Shown: piece after piece, positions 1 through 8,767 of the stretch
How positions within the stretch are numbered: position 1 is the stretch's first letter
Layout: each line of letters begins with the position of its first letter
Source of the DNA: Bacillus sp. UNC41MFS5
GTDB taxonomy: Bacteria > Bacillota > Bacilli > Bacillales_B > DSM-18226
Direction: 5' to 3'
Length of the DNA stretch: 24,092 bases
NCBI RefSeq assembly: GCF_000686805.1
Contig: NZ_JMLP01000036.1
Location: 1 to 24,092 of the forward strand
The notes under the pieces: generated by a model
What the model saw: only the letters and a program-made list of their open reading frames with translations
Database searches by the model: none
Told to the model about the DNA's origin: nothing
Program-made: the position numbers and the translations under genes

Positions 1-71
1 TCGCTCGACTTGCATGTATTAGGCACGCCGCCAGCGTTCGTCCTGAGCCAGGATCAAACTCTCCAAGAAAG
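1..71 (-). rRNA. 16S ribosomal RNA, 5' end (partial)
   Basis: The reverse complement of this stretch reads into the universally conserved 16S start (GAGAGTTTGATCCTGGCTCA, then the GACGAACGCTGGCGGCGTGCC and ATGCAAGTCGAGCG blocks). Only the first ~70 nt lie in the window and the gene continues off the left edge. The exact mature 5' end (around 70-72) is estimated from Bacillus 16S genes. The promoters and boxA at 166-429 belong to it. Confidence 0.96.
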
Positions 72-165
72 TTGATTAGCTCATTTGTTACGTTGGCTCG
101 TGTTCTTACTATATTAATAGAAGAAACACGATTAATATTGTTTGTTTGCATGATTTTGTTTGTTT

Positions 166-180
166 AGTTTTCAAAGAACA
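166..180 (-). promoter_or_regulatory. rRNA antitermination boxA
   Basis: The minus strand reads TGTTCTTTGAAAACT, the Bacillus rRNA boxA that recruits NusB/S10 to make polymerase termination-resistant. It lies about 95 nt upstream of the 16S 5' end and downstream of all three promoters, as expected for an rrn leader. Confidence 0.85.
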
Positions 181-208
181 ATCTTGTTTGTCAGAAGCGA
201 CATTTGTT

Positions 209-237
209 ATTATATCAACTCTCTATTACGATGTCAA
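209..237 (-). promoter_or_regulatory. rRNA promoter, proximal (sigma-A)
   Basis: The minus strand carries perfect consensus TTGACA (232-237), a 17-nt spacer and TATAAT (209-214). The start point would be near 201-203. It is the closest of three promoters to the 16S gene and shares the spacer end AGAGAGTTGA and downstream AACAAATGTCGCTT with the middle copy. Confidence 0.93.
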
Positions 238-304
238 TATAATATTTTATTTTTATCAATCACTTTTAACAATCAAAACTCGTTTGTCAAAAGCGACATT
301 TGTT

Positions 305-333
305 ATTATATCAACTCTCTGTTGCTATGTCAA
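305..333 (-). promoter_or_regulatory. rRNA promoter, middle (sigma-A)
   Basis: Perfect TTGACA (328-333), 17-nt spacer and TATAAT (305-310) on the minus strand, exactly 96 bp upstream of the proximal promoter and nearly identical to it, including the downstream AACAAATGTCGCTT. Confidence 0.93.
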
Positions 334-400
334 TATAATTTTTTAATTCCTTTTCAATCACCTTTAACAATTAAAACTTGCTGTCAAAAGCGACTTCCTT

Positions 401-429
401 ATAGTATCACCCTCATATTATTTATGCAA
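401..429 (-). promoter_or_regulatory. rRNA promoter, distal (diverged copy)
   Basis: TTGCAT (424-429), 17-nt spacer and TACTAT (401-406) on the minus strand, again exactly 96 bp upstream of the previous promoter. Both hexamers deviate from consensus, so it is probably weaker. The downstream GTCGCTTTTGACA is shared with the other copies. Confidence 0.75.
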
Positions 430-486
430 CAAAAAGTTTTTTCTTTTTTTACAAAGGTCTTACGGTTTTCGGCTCAATAATAAATT

Positions 487-514
487 AGCCAGGAGATTAG
501 CATATCTCCTGGCT
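487..514 (-). terminator. terminator of the PBP gene
   Basis: Perfect 11-bp inverted repeat (487-497 with 504-514, AGCCAGGAGAT / ATCTCCTGGCT) 20 bp past the PBP stop codon. On the minus strand it is followed by a weak T-rich tail (AATTTATTATT). It also separates the PBP transcript from the rRNA promoters just downstream. Confidence 0.75.
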
Positions 515-533
515 CTTCACTGGTCTTATCTAT

Positions 534-2711
534 CTAATGATTCTTTTTTCCTTTACCTTTCCCTGGGTGCTTTTTCTTTTTCTCTTTTTGCTTTTCTTCT
601 TTTTTGGGCTTCTGCGAATTTTTAATCCCCACATTATTACTAGCAGGTTTCGCTTTGTTGAGAATCGGTTTTGGTTTTGGCGGCACTTCTGCAGAAGTAA
701 CCCCTTTAATATACAGTTCATTATTTACTCGATAGACACTGCTTGGCTGCTGAAAACCCGATGCATCCGTTCCAAATGACTGCATCATGTTTTTGAACAT
801 ATACTTTGCAATTGGTGTCGTCGTTGCGTCCATAAAGTTACCAGAACCGTTTTGTGCATATCCTGTCCAGACCGCCATGGTGTATTGCGGTGTATATCCT
901 ACGAACCAGCTATCATTCGTGGCGTTTTCCGGATATCCAAACTCCGCTCGGGTCGGTGCGTCAAAATTCGTAGTCCCTGTCTTCCCTACCACATATAGGC
1001 CAGGAACATCAGCCATTTTACCGCCCCCATCTTTTACAACGGTGCGTAACATATCAGTCACCATATATGCCGTGTAATCCTGCATGACCCGTTTTGGTTT
1101 CTCCGTAAAATGAACAACTTTACCATTTGGCAGGACCACTTTTTCGACAAAATGCGGTTTATTGTAGTTCCCATTATTTCCAAATGCACTATAAGCCCCT
1201 GCCATGGCTAATGGACTAACAGTATTGCTTCCAATTGCATAGGATTCGTATATTTGATTATTTTTAAAAGTAATGCCGAGATGTTGGGCAAAATTCTTTG
1301 CCTTTTCCATACCAACTGCCCTTAGTGTAAGAAGAGCAGGAATATTGTAAGAGTTGTTCAGTGCATTCCGTATGGTCAGCATTCCATGATACTTATGATC
1401 CCAGTTTGAAAGCGGCTGTCCCGTTGAATACGATGTCGGCTGGTCATTAATCAGGTGACCAGTGGACCACTTCAAATATTCAATCGCAGGACCATAGTCA
1501 AAAATCGGTTTAAATGTCGAGCCAGGTTGACGACTGAGATCGACCGCGAAGTTGTTACCTAGAAATTCAGCTTTATATTCGTTTCGCCCGCTGCCAATCG
1601 CCCGCACTTCACCGGTTTTTGTATCTAAAAAGACAAAGGCCCCCTGAAAAGCCGCATTTGGATAGGCAATGATTTCATTGGTGTTTAACATTTTATCTGC
1701 ATAATTCTGTGCTTTTGGATCGAGGGTAGTATAGATAGATAATCCATCCTCACTGATGTCGACATCCTTCAGTTTCCTCTTTACCTCTTTTACAACTGCA
1801 TCCAAAAACGCTTCGTAAGGAATAGTTTGTTGGTTGCTTTTTGGGACAAGTCCCTCAGTAACGGGAACTTTTGAAGCTTCCTTATATTGTTTCTCCGTTA
1901 TATAACCATCTCTAAGCATCGAACGCAAGACGATATTACGACGATTCGCGGCCGCTTCTTTGTTTTCCGGCTTGGTTGGATCGTAATTATTCGGACTCTG
2001 CGGCAGTCCGGCTATCAAGGCTGCCTGCGCGAGCGTCATTTTTTTCAAATCCTTTACTTCGATACCATAGTAACTCTTTGCGGCAGCAGCAACTCCGTAA
2101 GAGCGGTTTCCAAGGTAGATTTTGTTTAAATACATCATTAAAATATCGTGCTTGGAATATTTCTGTTCCAGCTGATAGGCCAAGTCCCATTCTTGCACTT
2201 TTCGCTTTAATGTTTTCTCCGGCGTCAAAAAGGAATTTTTAATCACTTGCTGAGTAATCGTACTTCCGCCCTGTGAGCCGAAATCTCCAGTTACGTTGAC
2301 AAAAATGGCCTTAGCCGTCCTTTTAATGTCAATCCCATGATGCTCATAAAAATGGGAATCTTCCGTGGCGATAAACGCTTGCTCCAGCACTTTTGGAAGT
2401 TGATCATAGGTAATTTTCGTTCGCTTTTCCTTCCCGTACTCATAAAGAAATTTTCCGTTTTTATCATAGAATTTCGTAGAAAGTGGATCCACTAGCTTAG
2501 AATCATCCAAATTAGGCGAATCCTTAATCATGGAAGCAAACGTGATCGCTCCTGCCCCTGTTGAAACAAGTCCAAGCACGAGACAGAGAATGATTATTTT
2601 TTTTAACAGCGACCCTTTTTTCTTAGGATTCCGATTGCTTCTTTGTTGATTCTGTCTTTCCCTTTCCGCTTGTTTTCGTTCCTCACGAGATTGATAGGTC
2701 TCTTCTGACAT
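534..2711 (-). CDS. class A penicillin-binding protein, PBP1A family
   Basis: Bifunctional peptidoglycan synthase that polymerises lipid II and cross-links glycan strands outside the membrane. Start chosen at MSEETYQS (725 aa), because GGGAGAG lies just upstream; an earlier in-frame ATG at 2747 has no ribosome binding site. Visible parts: basic cytoplasmic tail (1-36), one membrane anchor (about 37-61), GT51 glycosyltransferase with catalytic Glu117 in ATEDSHFYEHHG and the GSQGGSTITQQ motif (146-155), transpeptidase with nucleophile Ser398 (PGSTFK), SYN (454-456) and KTGT (577-580). The Lys/Pro-rich C-terminal tail (about 678-725) is low complexity. N-terminal wording resembles Bacillus PonA, but the protein is much shorter than PonA (~914 aa), so it is probably a paralogue. 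It appears monocistronic with its own terminator. Confidence 0.95.
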   Translation of the reverse strand: MSEETYQSREERKQAERERQNQQRSNRNPKKKGSLLKKIIILCLVLGLVSTGAGAITFASMIKDSPNLDDSKLVDPLSTKFYDKNGKFLYEYGKEKRTKITYDQLPKVLEQAFIATEDSHFYEHHGIDIKRTAKAIFVNVTGDFGSQGGSTITQQVIKNSFLTPEKTLKRKVQEWDLAYQLEQKYSKHDILMMYLNKIYLGNRSYGVAAAAKSYYGIEVKDLKKMTLAQAALIAGLPQSPNNYDPTKPENKEAAANRRNIVLRSMLRDGYITEKQYKEASKVPVTEGLVPKSNQQTIPYEAFLDAVVKEVKRKLKDVDISEDGLSIYTTLDPKAQNYADKMLNTNEIIAYPNAAFQGAFVFLDTKTGEVRAIGSGRNEYKAEFLGNNFAVDLSRQPGSTFKPIFDYGPAIEYLKWSTGHLINDQPTSYSTGQPLSNWDHKYHGMLTIRNALNNSYNIPALLTLRAVGMEKAKNFAQHLGITFKNNQIYESYAIGSNTVSPLAMAGAYSAFGNNGNYNKPHFVEKVVLPNGKVVHFTEKPKRVMQDYTAYMVTDMLRTVVKDGGGKMADVPGLYVVGKTGTTNFDAPTRAEFGYPENATNDSWFVGYTPQYTMAVWTGYAQNGSGNFMDATTTPIAKYMFKNMMQSFGTDASGFQQPSSVYRVNNELYIKGVTSAEVPPKPKPILNKAKPASNNVGIKNSQKPKKEEKQKEKKKKHPGKGKGKKNH

Positions 2712-2782
2712 TCTTCTTCTCTCCCATGTATATTTGTGGTTATGCAAAGTTGATATGATTGAAATGGAGGTATGATCGGCTA

Positions 2783-2788
2783 ATTATA
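2783..2788 (-). promoter_or_regulatory. possible -10 of the PBP gene promoter
   Basis: TATAAT on the minus strand about 70 nt upstream of the PBP start codon. No good -35 is seen at the right distance (best is TTTAAC with a 16-nt spacer), so this is tentative. Confidence 0.35.
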
Positions 2789-2835
2789 GAACTTCGTAAG
2801 CGGAGTTAAATTTATGAGGGGAACACGCAAAAAAA

Positions 2836-2861
2836 GAGCCACAGGGACGGTACGAGGGCAC
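2836..2861. repeat. copy of a short dispersed repeat (GCCAYAGKGACGGT family)
   Basis: GAGCCACAGGGACGGT followed by a degraded right arm. The same core occurs at 17849-17877 (GGGCCATAGTGACGGT), where both arms of a hairpin are intact. Read on the minus strand this copy runs into seven T residues, so it could add a weak transcription stop. It lies in a 390-bp gene-free stretch. Confidence 0.45.
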
Positions 2862-2884
2862 TGAAAAAGTCCAATATCTGAATT

Positions 2885-2930
2885 AGGCAGCTGAAAGTTT
2901 CAAATGAATTGAACTTTCAACTGCCTTTTT
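2885..2930 (+). repeat. 15-bp inverted repeat with T tail in a gene-free stretch
   Basis: Arms 2885-2899 and 2912-2926 (AGGCAGCTGAAAGTT / AACTTTCAACTGCCT) match except at one position. A TTTTTAATTT tail follows on the plus strand, but no plus-strand gene lies upstream. Just left is CACTGAAAAAGTCC (2859-2872). I suspect the end of a decayed insertion sequence, but no transposase remnant is visible. The rest of 2930-3103 shows nothing I can interpret apart from a 10-bp palindrome ACACTAGTGT near 2985. Confidence 0.4.
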
Positions 2931-3103
2931 AATTTATAATTAATGATATTAAAAGTTTAATCATTCTATCGTAAGTCAGACACTAGTGTTCCTGCAAACT
3001 TTACCTATTCAAAGGCGCAAAAAGTAATTATTAAACACTTAGCCTTGATTTTCCAAAAACAGCCAATAGCAGAACCAGTACCCCTCTAATTCTTCCATGT
3101 TCC

Positions 3104-5134
3104 TTATACAGGATAATGGCAGGCAACCAAATGTTCTGAATCCATTGATTTTAGTACCGGTACAACTTTCTTACACAGTTCTGTCGCGGCAGGACAACGC
3201 GGATGAAAACGACAGCCAGAAGGCGGATTGGCTGGTGACGGAACTTCGCCTTCAATGACAATCCTTTCTCTTCTTTTGTTTGGGTCAGCAATCGGAATAG
3301 CGGCCAAAAGTGCCTTTGTATAATGATGAGCAGGATGAAGAAATAATTCATCAGCAGGGGCCACTTCAACCAATTTCCCTAAATACATAACCCCTATCCG
3401 ATTTGAAATATGCCGAACCACATTCAGTCCGTGACCAATGAATAAGTAGGTTAATCCAAGATTATCCTGAAGATCTTGAAAAAGATTAATGATTTGCGAT
3501 TGGACAGATACATCCAATGCGGAAACAGCCTCATCCGCTACAATAAACTGTGGACTTAAAGAGATCGCTCTTGCAATTCCAATCCGCTGCCTCTGGCCGC
3601 CTGAAAATTCATTTGGGTACCGGTCATACCAACTAGGATTGAGTCCAACCAATCGCATAATTTCTAAGACTTTTTCTTTCTTTTCCTTACCCTTTAATGA
3701 TTGGTGTACCCATAGCGGTTCGCCAATTATATCTCCCACTTTCCACCTTGGATTGATCGAGCCATATGGATCCTGAAAAACAACTTGCATATCTGCTTTT
3801 GTTTCTTTTAATTCAGATCCGTTCAGACCGAATAAATTCTTCCCTTGGAACAAGACTTTTCCGCTTGTAGCTTTTTCCAACTGTAATATGACCCGTCCCA
3901 GAGTAGACTTGCCACACCCTGATTCTCCAACCAGTCCAAAGGTTTCTCCTTTTTTAATATCAAATGATACATCGTCAACGGCACGGACATATTTATTCTT
4001 CCTATTCAACATACCTTTTTCAATTGGAAAATACTTTTTTAGGGCCTTAATTTCAAAAAGTGGAGCTTCTTCAGTATGATTTTGTATGCTTAAACTTGTT
4101 TGTTCACCTTCATTGATATAGATGGAGGTTCCTGGATTAGCTGAAAAATGATTATTCGTTATTTCTATTTTTTGTGTGTGCCAGCATGCCACTTTATGAC
4201 CTTCATTTTCCACCAATGAAGGTTCCTCTTTTGTACAAATCTCGGTTGCGTATGGGCATCGAGGATGAAATCGGCAGCCAGATGGTACATCATCTAAGGT
4301 CGGTATGGAACCCTCTATCGAAAATAATCGGCTTCCTTGCCTGCTTTCTAAAGGTACAATCGATTGAAGTAGACCCTTTGTGTATGGATGACGTGGTTGT
4401 TCGAACAATTCAAATACAGATGCCTCTTCTACCACTTGTGCAGAATACATCACAACGATTCGATCCGCCATTTCAGCGGCGATCCCTAGGTCATGTGTAA
4501 TGAGTAGGATTGACATATTAAATTCCTCTTTTAATTCCTGAAGCAACCCAAGAATTTGTGCTTGGGTGGTTACATCCAGTGCCGTTGTAGGTTCATCGGC
4601 AATAAGCAATTCAGGGTCGCAAGCGAGTGCAATCGCAATCATGACACGCTGAAGCATCCCGCCTGAAAACTCATAAGGATATTGCTTCATTCTCAATTCG
4701 GGTTCAGGTATTCCCACCCTCCGCAACAAGCGAATGGCTTTTTCGGCTGCTTCTGATTTAGAAACACTGTTATGTTGAATGATTACCTCCGTAATTTGAT
4801 GACCAATGGTAAATACAGGATCCAAGGCAGACATCGGCTCTTGAAAAACCATGGCTATCTTTTTCCCACGGAGCTCTCTGATCTTTTTTTGCGAAAGCTC
4901 GATCAAGCTTTGACCTTCCAACTGAATGTCTCCATGTGTGATGATTCCATTATTAAAATCGATTAAACGCATAATAGAAAGCGAAGTAATCGTCTTTCCA
5001 CTGCCCGATTCACCAACTAAACATACAATTTCACCTTTATTAATTTGTAAACTGACATTGTTAACAGCGTTTATCATCCCTTTTTTTGTTTTAAATCCGA
5101 CGGATAATTCTTGAATATCTAACAGTTTTGTCAA
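3104..5134 (-). CDS. fused double-ATPase subunit of a peptide-type ABC importer (DppD-DppF like)
   Basis: Energises uptake through the two permeases encoded just upstream. The 676-aa protein is a tandem fusion of two nucleotide-binding domains, as in GsiA/YliA-type subunits. Domain 1: Walker A GESGSGKT (41-48), signature FSGG (156-159), Walker B LLIADE (176-181), switch His about 214. Domain 2: Walker [10 protein letters not shown] (403-411), signature FSGGQ (510-514), Walker B with DEAVSALD instead of the usual DEPVSALD, and GHGL instead of SHDL around the switch His (568). Each half ends in the [10 protein letters not shown] peptide-transporter motif. The start is TTG at 5134, with GGGAGG seven nt upstream. 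It is last in the cluster, 24 bp after the permease gene. Two intact ATP sites seem likely, the second slightly unusual. Confidence 0.95.
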   Translation of the reverse strand: MTKLLDIQELSVGFKTKKGMINAVNNVSLQINKGEIVCLVGESGSGKTITSLSIMRLIDFNNGIITHGDIQLEGQSLIELSQKKIRELRGKKIAMVFQEPMSALDPVFTIGHQITEVIIQHNSVSKSEAAEKAIRLLRRVGIPEPELRMKQYPYEFSGGMLQRVMIAIALACDPELLIADEPTTALDVTTQAQILGLLQELKEEFNMSILLITHDLGIAAEMADRIVVMYSAQVVEEASVFELFEQPRHPYTKGLLQSIVPLESRQGSRLFSIEGSIPTLDDVPSGCRFHPRCPYATEICTKEEPSLVENEGHKVACWHTQKIEITNNHFSANPGTSIYINEGEQTSLSIQNHTEEAPLFEIKALKKYFPIEKGMLNRKNKYVRAVDDVSFDIKKGETFGLVGESGCGKSTLGRVILQLEKATSGKVLFQGKNLFGLNGSELKETKADMQVVFQDPYGSINPRWKVGDIIGEPLWVHQSLKGKEKKEKVLEIMRLVGLNPSWYDRYPNEFSGGQRQRIGIARAISLSPQFIVADEAVSALDVSVQSQIINLFQDLQDNLGLTYLFIGHGLNVVRHISNRIGVMYLGKLVEVAPADELFLHPAHHYTKALLAAIPIADPNKRRERIVIEGEVPSPANPPSGCRFHPRCPAATELCKKVVPVLKSMDSEHLVACHYPV

Positions 5135-5158
5135 CGCGCATCCTCCCTTCGAATTTCC

Positions 5159-6055
5159 TTAATTTCTCGAATGCTTTGGATCCAGCCTGTTCCGGAGTTC
5201 ATCGCCTATTAAATTCACTGAAGTAACTAAAATAGTAATGGCTAACCCTGGAAATGTAACAATCCACCAAGCAACGGAAATATAGGCTCGACCCTGTGAC
5301 AGTAAATAGCCCCAATCTGGAATTTCCTTAATAACACCCAACCCTAGAAAACTAAGACCTGTACCTATCAGAATGCTCGTTCCGACTCCAACGGCGGCCA
5401 TCACGAGAAGGGATGAGAGACAGTTTGGCAGAATATGACGAAAGATAATTTCAAAGTTTGATGTTCCTATCGCTCGAGAGGCATCCACGAAGGGACGGCT
5501 TTTTATGGCAATAACCTGGCTTCTTATGACCCTGGCATATCCAGGAATAGAAGCAATACTTATGGCTAAGATAATATTTCCTAGACTTGCACCAAGAGCT
5601 GAAGAAATAGCAATAGCTAGGAGAATATTAGGAATGGTCATCAAAACATCTATGAATCTCATTAAAATGGTGTCGATAACCCCTCCAGTGTATCCTGCAA
5701 TCAAACCGATTATGGTACCTGCCAATCCCCCCAATAGAACAGCTGCCACTCCCGTTAATAAGGATTGTCTTGCTCCATAAATAATTAAACTGAATATGTC
5801 ACGTCCGAATTGATCGGTTCCAAAAATATGAGATGAACTTGGGAAATTCATGATTAACTGAGTATTCATATCAGTAGGTGAGTAGGGTGCAATCCATTGT
5901 GGAAAAATGGCACAACAGATTAAAAAAACAATCATAAGCAATGAAAGAAAAACAATGATGTTGGACCACTTGAATCTCTTACCTGTATAACCCATTTTCT
6001 TTTTAGCAGCAGTTTGAGTTAATGGCTCTCTTACGGCACTAGAATTGGTTATCAT
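5159..6055 (-). CDS. ABC importer permease, DppC/OppC type
   Basis: Membrane subunit of the peptide/organic-solute importer. Start chosen at MITNSSAVREP (298 aa) because GAGGTG sits six nt upstream; longer in-frame starts would overlap the preceding permease gene. One membrane helix near residues 35-55 is followed by the OppC-type N-terminal region (APYSPTDMNT, FGTDQFGRD) and the binding-protein-dependent permease domain. The EAA-loop region reads DASRAIGTSNFEIIFRHILPN-like and contacts the ATPase. About six hydrophobic segments are visible and the length is normal for DppC. It lies 37 bp after the partner permease and 24 bp before the ATPase gene, so the three are almost certainly co-transcribed. 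Confidence 0.94.
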   Translation of the reverse strand: MITNSSAVREPLTQTAAKKKMGYTGKRFKWSNIIVFLSLLMIVFLICCAIFPQWIAPYSPTDMNTQLIMNFPSSSHIFGTDQFGRDIFSLIIYGARQSLLTGVAAVLLGGLAGTIIGLIAGYTGGVIDTILMRFIDVLMTIPNILLAIAISSALGASLGNIILAISIASIPGYARVIRSQVIAIKSRPFVDASRAIGTSNFEIIFRHILPNCLSSLLVMAAVGVGTSILIGTGLSFLGLGVIKEIPDWGYLLSQGRAYISVAWWIVTFPGLAITILVTSVNLIGDELRNRLDPKHSRN

Positions 6056-6092
6056 ATTTTTCACCTCACTCATAATACTTGTGTTCCAAAGA

Positions 6093-7022
6093 TTATTTAA
6101 TCGTAGTTTTTCGTACTCGAGGATCAATGTACGAATAAGAAACATCCACAAAGAAATTAACAAGAACGTACATAACGGCCGCCACTAAAATGACTCCTTG
6201 TATCATTGGAATATCCTTTTGATTAATGGCATCTACTACCACTCTTCCAATACCTTGTCTGGAAAATACCGTTTCTGTCACAACAGAGCCCGCTAGTAAC
6301 TCTCCGATCAAAATTCCTAAAATGGTAATAGCCGGTAAAAGCGCATTGCGTAAAATGTGCTGGAACATAATGATTTTTTCTGTAAGCCCTTTTGCCCTAA
6401 GCGTTACGACAAACTGTTCATTAATGATTTCTAGAACACTATTACGGACGATTCTTGTTAGTAATCCGGATTGGGTGATCCCAAGACAAAGAGCAGGAAG
6501 AACGAGCTGATTAATGTTTCCATTCCCGATTGCTGGGAACCAATTTAAGTTGACGGAAAAGATAAGAATCAAAAGAATTCCGAACCAAAATGTCGGCATA
6601 GAGATACTAAATAAACTACTGACTCTAACCATATAGTCCAGCCAGCTATTTTGATAAATGGCCGATAACACTCCAAGTAAGATCCCAACAGCAATGGCGA
6701 TCAATCCGCTTGCAAGAGTAAGAGATACAGTTGCAGAGATATTCATCATTAACTTATCCATCACTGGTTGATTATCTACAAAGGATTCACCCAAATCTCC
6801 TGTAAGCACGCCTGTTATATACTTAATATATTGCTCACCTGCTGATTGGTCTAAGCCCAGTCTATTCTGCAAATCTTCTACTCTCTCTTCGCTCATGCCT
6901 TCTCCTCCAATCATCCGGGCAGCATCGCCCGGCAATACATGAAGGAGAAAGAAGACGAATGTAACTGAGCCAAGGATGACGATAAGGGAGACCATTATTC
7001 TTTTTAAAAGAAATTTAAGCAT
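6093..7022 (-). CDS. ABC importer permease, DppB/OppB type
   Basis: Second membrane subunit (309 aa). It starts with the typical OppB/DppB N-terminus (KRIMVSLIVILGSVTFVFFLLHVLPGD pattern), has about six hydrophobic segments, and an EAA-loop region VTLRAKGLTEKIIMFQHIL followed by RNALLPAITILG. AAAGGAGA lies eight nt before the ATG. The gene sits 24 bp after the solute-binding lipoprotein gene. Membership of the DppB family is clear, but the family does not fix the substrate. The neighbouring monooxygenase and CoA-transferase genes argue for a small organic acid or thioether rather than a nutritional peptide. Confidence 0.94.
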   Translation of the reverse strand: MLKFLLKRIMVSLIVILGSVTFVFFLLHVLPGDAARMIGGEGMSEERVEDLQNRLGLDQSAGEQYIKYITGVLTGDLGESFVDNQPVMDKLMMNISATVSLTLASGLIAIAVGILLGVLSAIYQNSWLDYMVRVSSLFSISMPTFWFGILLILIFSVNLNWFPAIGNGNINQLVLPALCLGITQSGLLTRIVRNSVLEIINEQFVVTLRAKGLTEKIIMFQHILRNALLPAITILGILIGELLAGSVVTETVFSRQGIGRVVVDAINQKDIPMIQGVILVAAVMYVLVNFFVDVSYSYIDPRVRKTTIK

Positions 7023-7046
7023 ACCTATCTCTCCTTTTCGTACAAA

Positions 7047-8687
7047 TTATTGTTGAATCCATGTATCATAAAAATTAGGAAATCCCGGTGAATCAAATCG
7101 AATTCCTTTAACTTCTTTTACTGTTGCAAATGAGTAATTAAATAAATAAGTAGGAATGGAATAAACATTTTCAATGATGTATTCCTGTACCTTTTTATAG
7201 ATTTCCTGACGTTTCTGCGGATCTTGCTCTAAGTACCCTTGTTCTAACCATTCATCAAGTTCAGGTACATTGGCACGTGAAGGTGTAGCTAATCCATAGG
7301 GGCCTTTCGTTGAGAAAATCAATCGCATAACATCTGGATCCCCATAAAATTGACTGGCCGCAAACATATCATAATCTCCATCAAATCTTCGTTTATCATA
7401 TGCCCCCGCTGATAATGAGACGATGTTTAATTGAATACCTGCATCTTTTAACTGTTTTTGTAAGACGGTTATTAAATCAATCCGTTTTTCACGATTTCCT
7501 TGCGTATCAATTAAATCAATGGTTAATGGTTTCCCTTCCTTCTCCCAAAGGCCTTTAGATCCTTTTTTCCAGCCTGCTTCTTTTAGTTGTTTGGCCGTTT
7601 CGTCTACATCCTGCTTCCAGGAGTTTTCTACTTTATCATCGTAGCCAAACAAGTTTTTTGTAATGGGTGACCAAGCCTGTTCTGAAGTGCCCAGATAAAT
7701 GGTGTCGACTGCAGATTTAATATCTAGTGCCGAGCGTACCGCTTTTCTCACTCTTACATCGTTCCAAGGCTCTTTGCTAGGATTTAAATACAAGGAAAAA
7801 TTAATTTGACTCAATTGTGTTTCAAGCACATTAAATTGGTTATCCTTTTTTAAGGCTACTAGGTTTTGAGGTGGAATAATGTCAGCCGCATATACTTGTT
7901 TGCTCTGTAGAACCCCAACACGGGTAGCTTCTTCCGGTACAAATTGAATCGTAATTTTATCCAAGTATGCAGGCCCTTTGTGACCTGCATTTTCCGGCGC
8001 CCAATTGTAGTCTTCATTTTTCACCAATTCAACCTGAGTTCCCAGAGTAAATTTCTTTAATTTAAATGGTCCCGTTCCTACTGGATGCTGCGGAAATGCA
8101 TCTCCATATTTCTTAACAGCAGCAGGGGATACCATTCCTAAATCTGCTTTTGCAGCATTACTTAAAAACGGTGCAAAAGGCGTAGAAAAATTAATTTTCA
8201 CGGTAAACTCATCAATGACTTCAGAAGACTCATAGGGACCTAGCGCATTGATTGAATTGCTTGCTTTTGTTGCCGGGTCTATAATTCGATCAAAATTAAA
8301 TTTAACTGCTTCTGCATTGAATGGTGTTCCATCATGGAAGGTTACATCTTCTCGCAGCTTGAATGTGTAGCTTTTTTTATCTTCAGAAATTTCCCAAGAG
8401 GTTGCAAGCCATGGTTTAATGGTCCCATCCTCTAATTCAACTACTAAGCTATCATAAAGGGATCTCATAACACGCCCATTTTGGGCATTCCCAGATTTAT
8501 GAGCGTCCAGATTATCATTTGTCACAGTACCACCAAGTGCCCATTTCAATTCTCCACCTGGTGTGATTTCTCCCTCGGTCGCATTTTTGCTAGTTTCTTC
8601 ACTAGTGGATTTTGCAGCCGAGCATCCTGCTAAAACGATCATAATCGTTATTAAGGCTATTAATAGGTAATTCAGTGACTTTTTCAC
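7047..8687 (-). CDS. solute-binding lipoprotein of the ABC importer (SBP family 5)
   Basis: Extracellular substrate receptor of the importer. The start is taken as GTG at 8687 (546 aa) because GAGGG precedes it and this gives a proper lipoprotein signal: MKKSLNYLL, a hydrophobic core, then lipobox LAGC with Cys22 as the lipidated residue. An upstream in-frame GTG at 8771 would bury the signal peptide. Family 5 features: GGTVTNDNLDAHKS near the mature N-terminus, the LATSWEISEDKKSYTFKLRE block and HDGTPFNAEAVKFNFDR, which are hallmarks of DppA/OppA/NikA-type receptors. It is 80 bp downstream of the monooxygenase gene. The ligand cannot be read from sequence; the operon context suggests an organosulfur or related acid. 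Confidence 0.94.
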   Translation of the reverse strand: MKKSLNYLLIALITIMIVLAGCSAAKSTSEETSKNATEGEITPGGELKWALGGTVTNDNLDAHKSGNAQNGRVMRSLYDSLVVELEDGTIKPWLATSWEISEDKKSYTFKLREDVTFHDGTPFNAEAVKFNFDRIIDPATKASNSINALGPYESSEVIDEFTVKINFSTPFAPFLSNAAKADLGMVSPAAVKKYGDAFPQHPVGTGPFKLKKFTLGTQVELVKNEDYNWAPENAGHKGPAYLDKITIQFVPEEATRVGVLQSKQVYAADIIPPQNLVALKKDNQFNVLETQLSQINFSLYLNPSKEPWNDVRVRKAVRSALDIKSAVDTIYLGTSEQAWSPITKNLFGYDDKVENSWKQDVDETAKQLKEAGWKKGSKGLWEKEGKPLTIDLIDTQGNREKRIDLITVLQKQLKDAGIQLNIVSLSAGAYDKRRFDGDYDMFAASQFYGDPDVMRLIFSTKGPYGLATPSRANVPELDEWLEQGYLEQDPQKRQEIYKKVQEYIIENVYSIPTYLFNYSFATVKEVKGIRFDSPGFPNFYDTWIQQ

Positions 8688-8767
8688 ATTACTTCCCTCA
8701 TTTCTTTGTTCATTTATATAAAAAAATTCTATCTGCCAGCTTTTAAATCTCATTATTTCATCTATTT

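Noticed and set aside
146..480. Two short open frames on the plus strand upstream of the 16S gene
   Set aside because: They are antisense to the tandem rRNA promoters; their internal peptide repetition reflects the 96-bp promoter duplication. No ribosome binding site.
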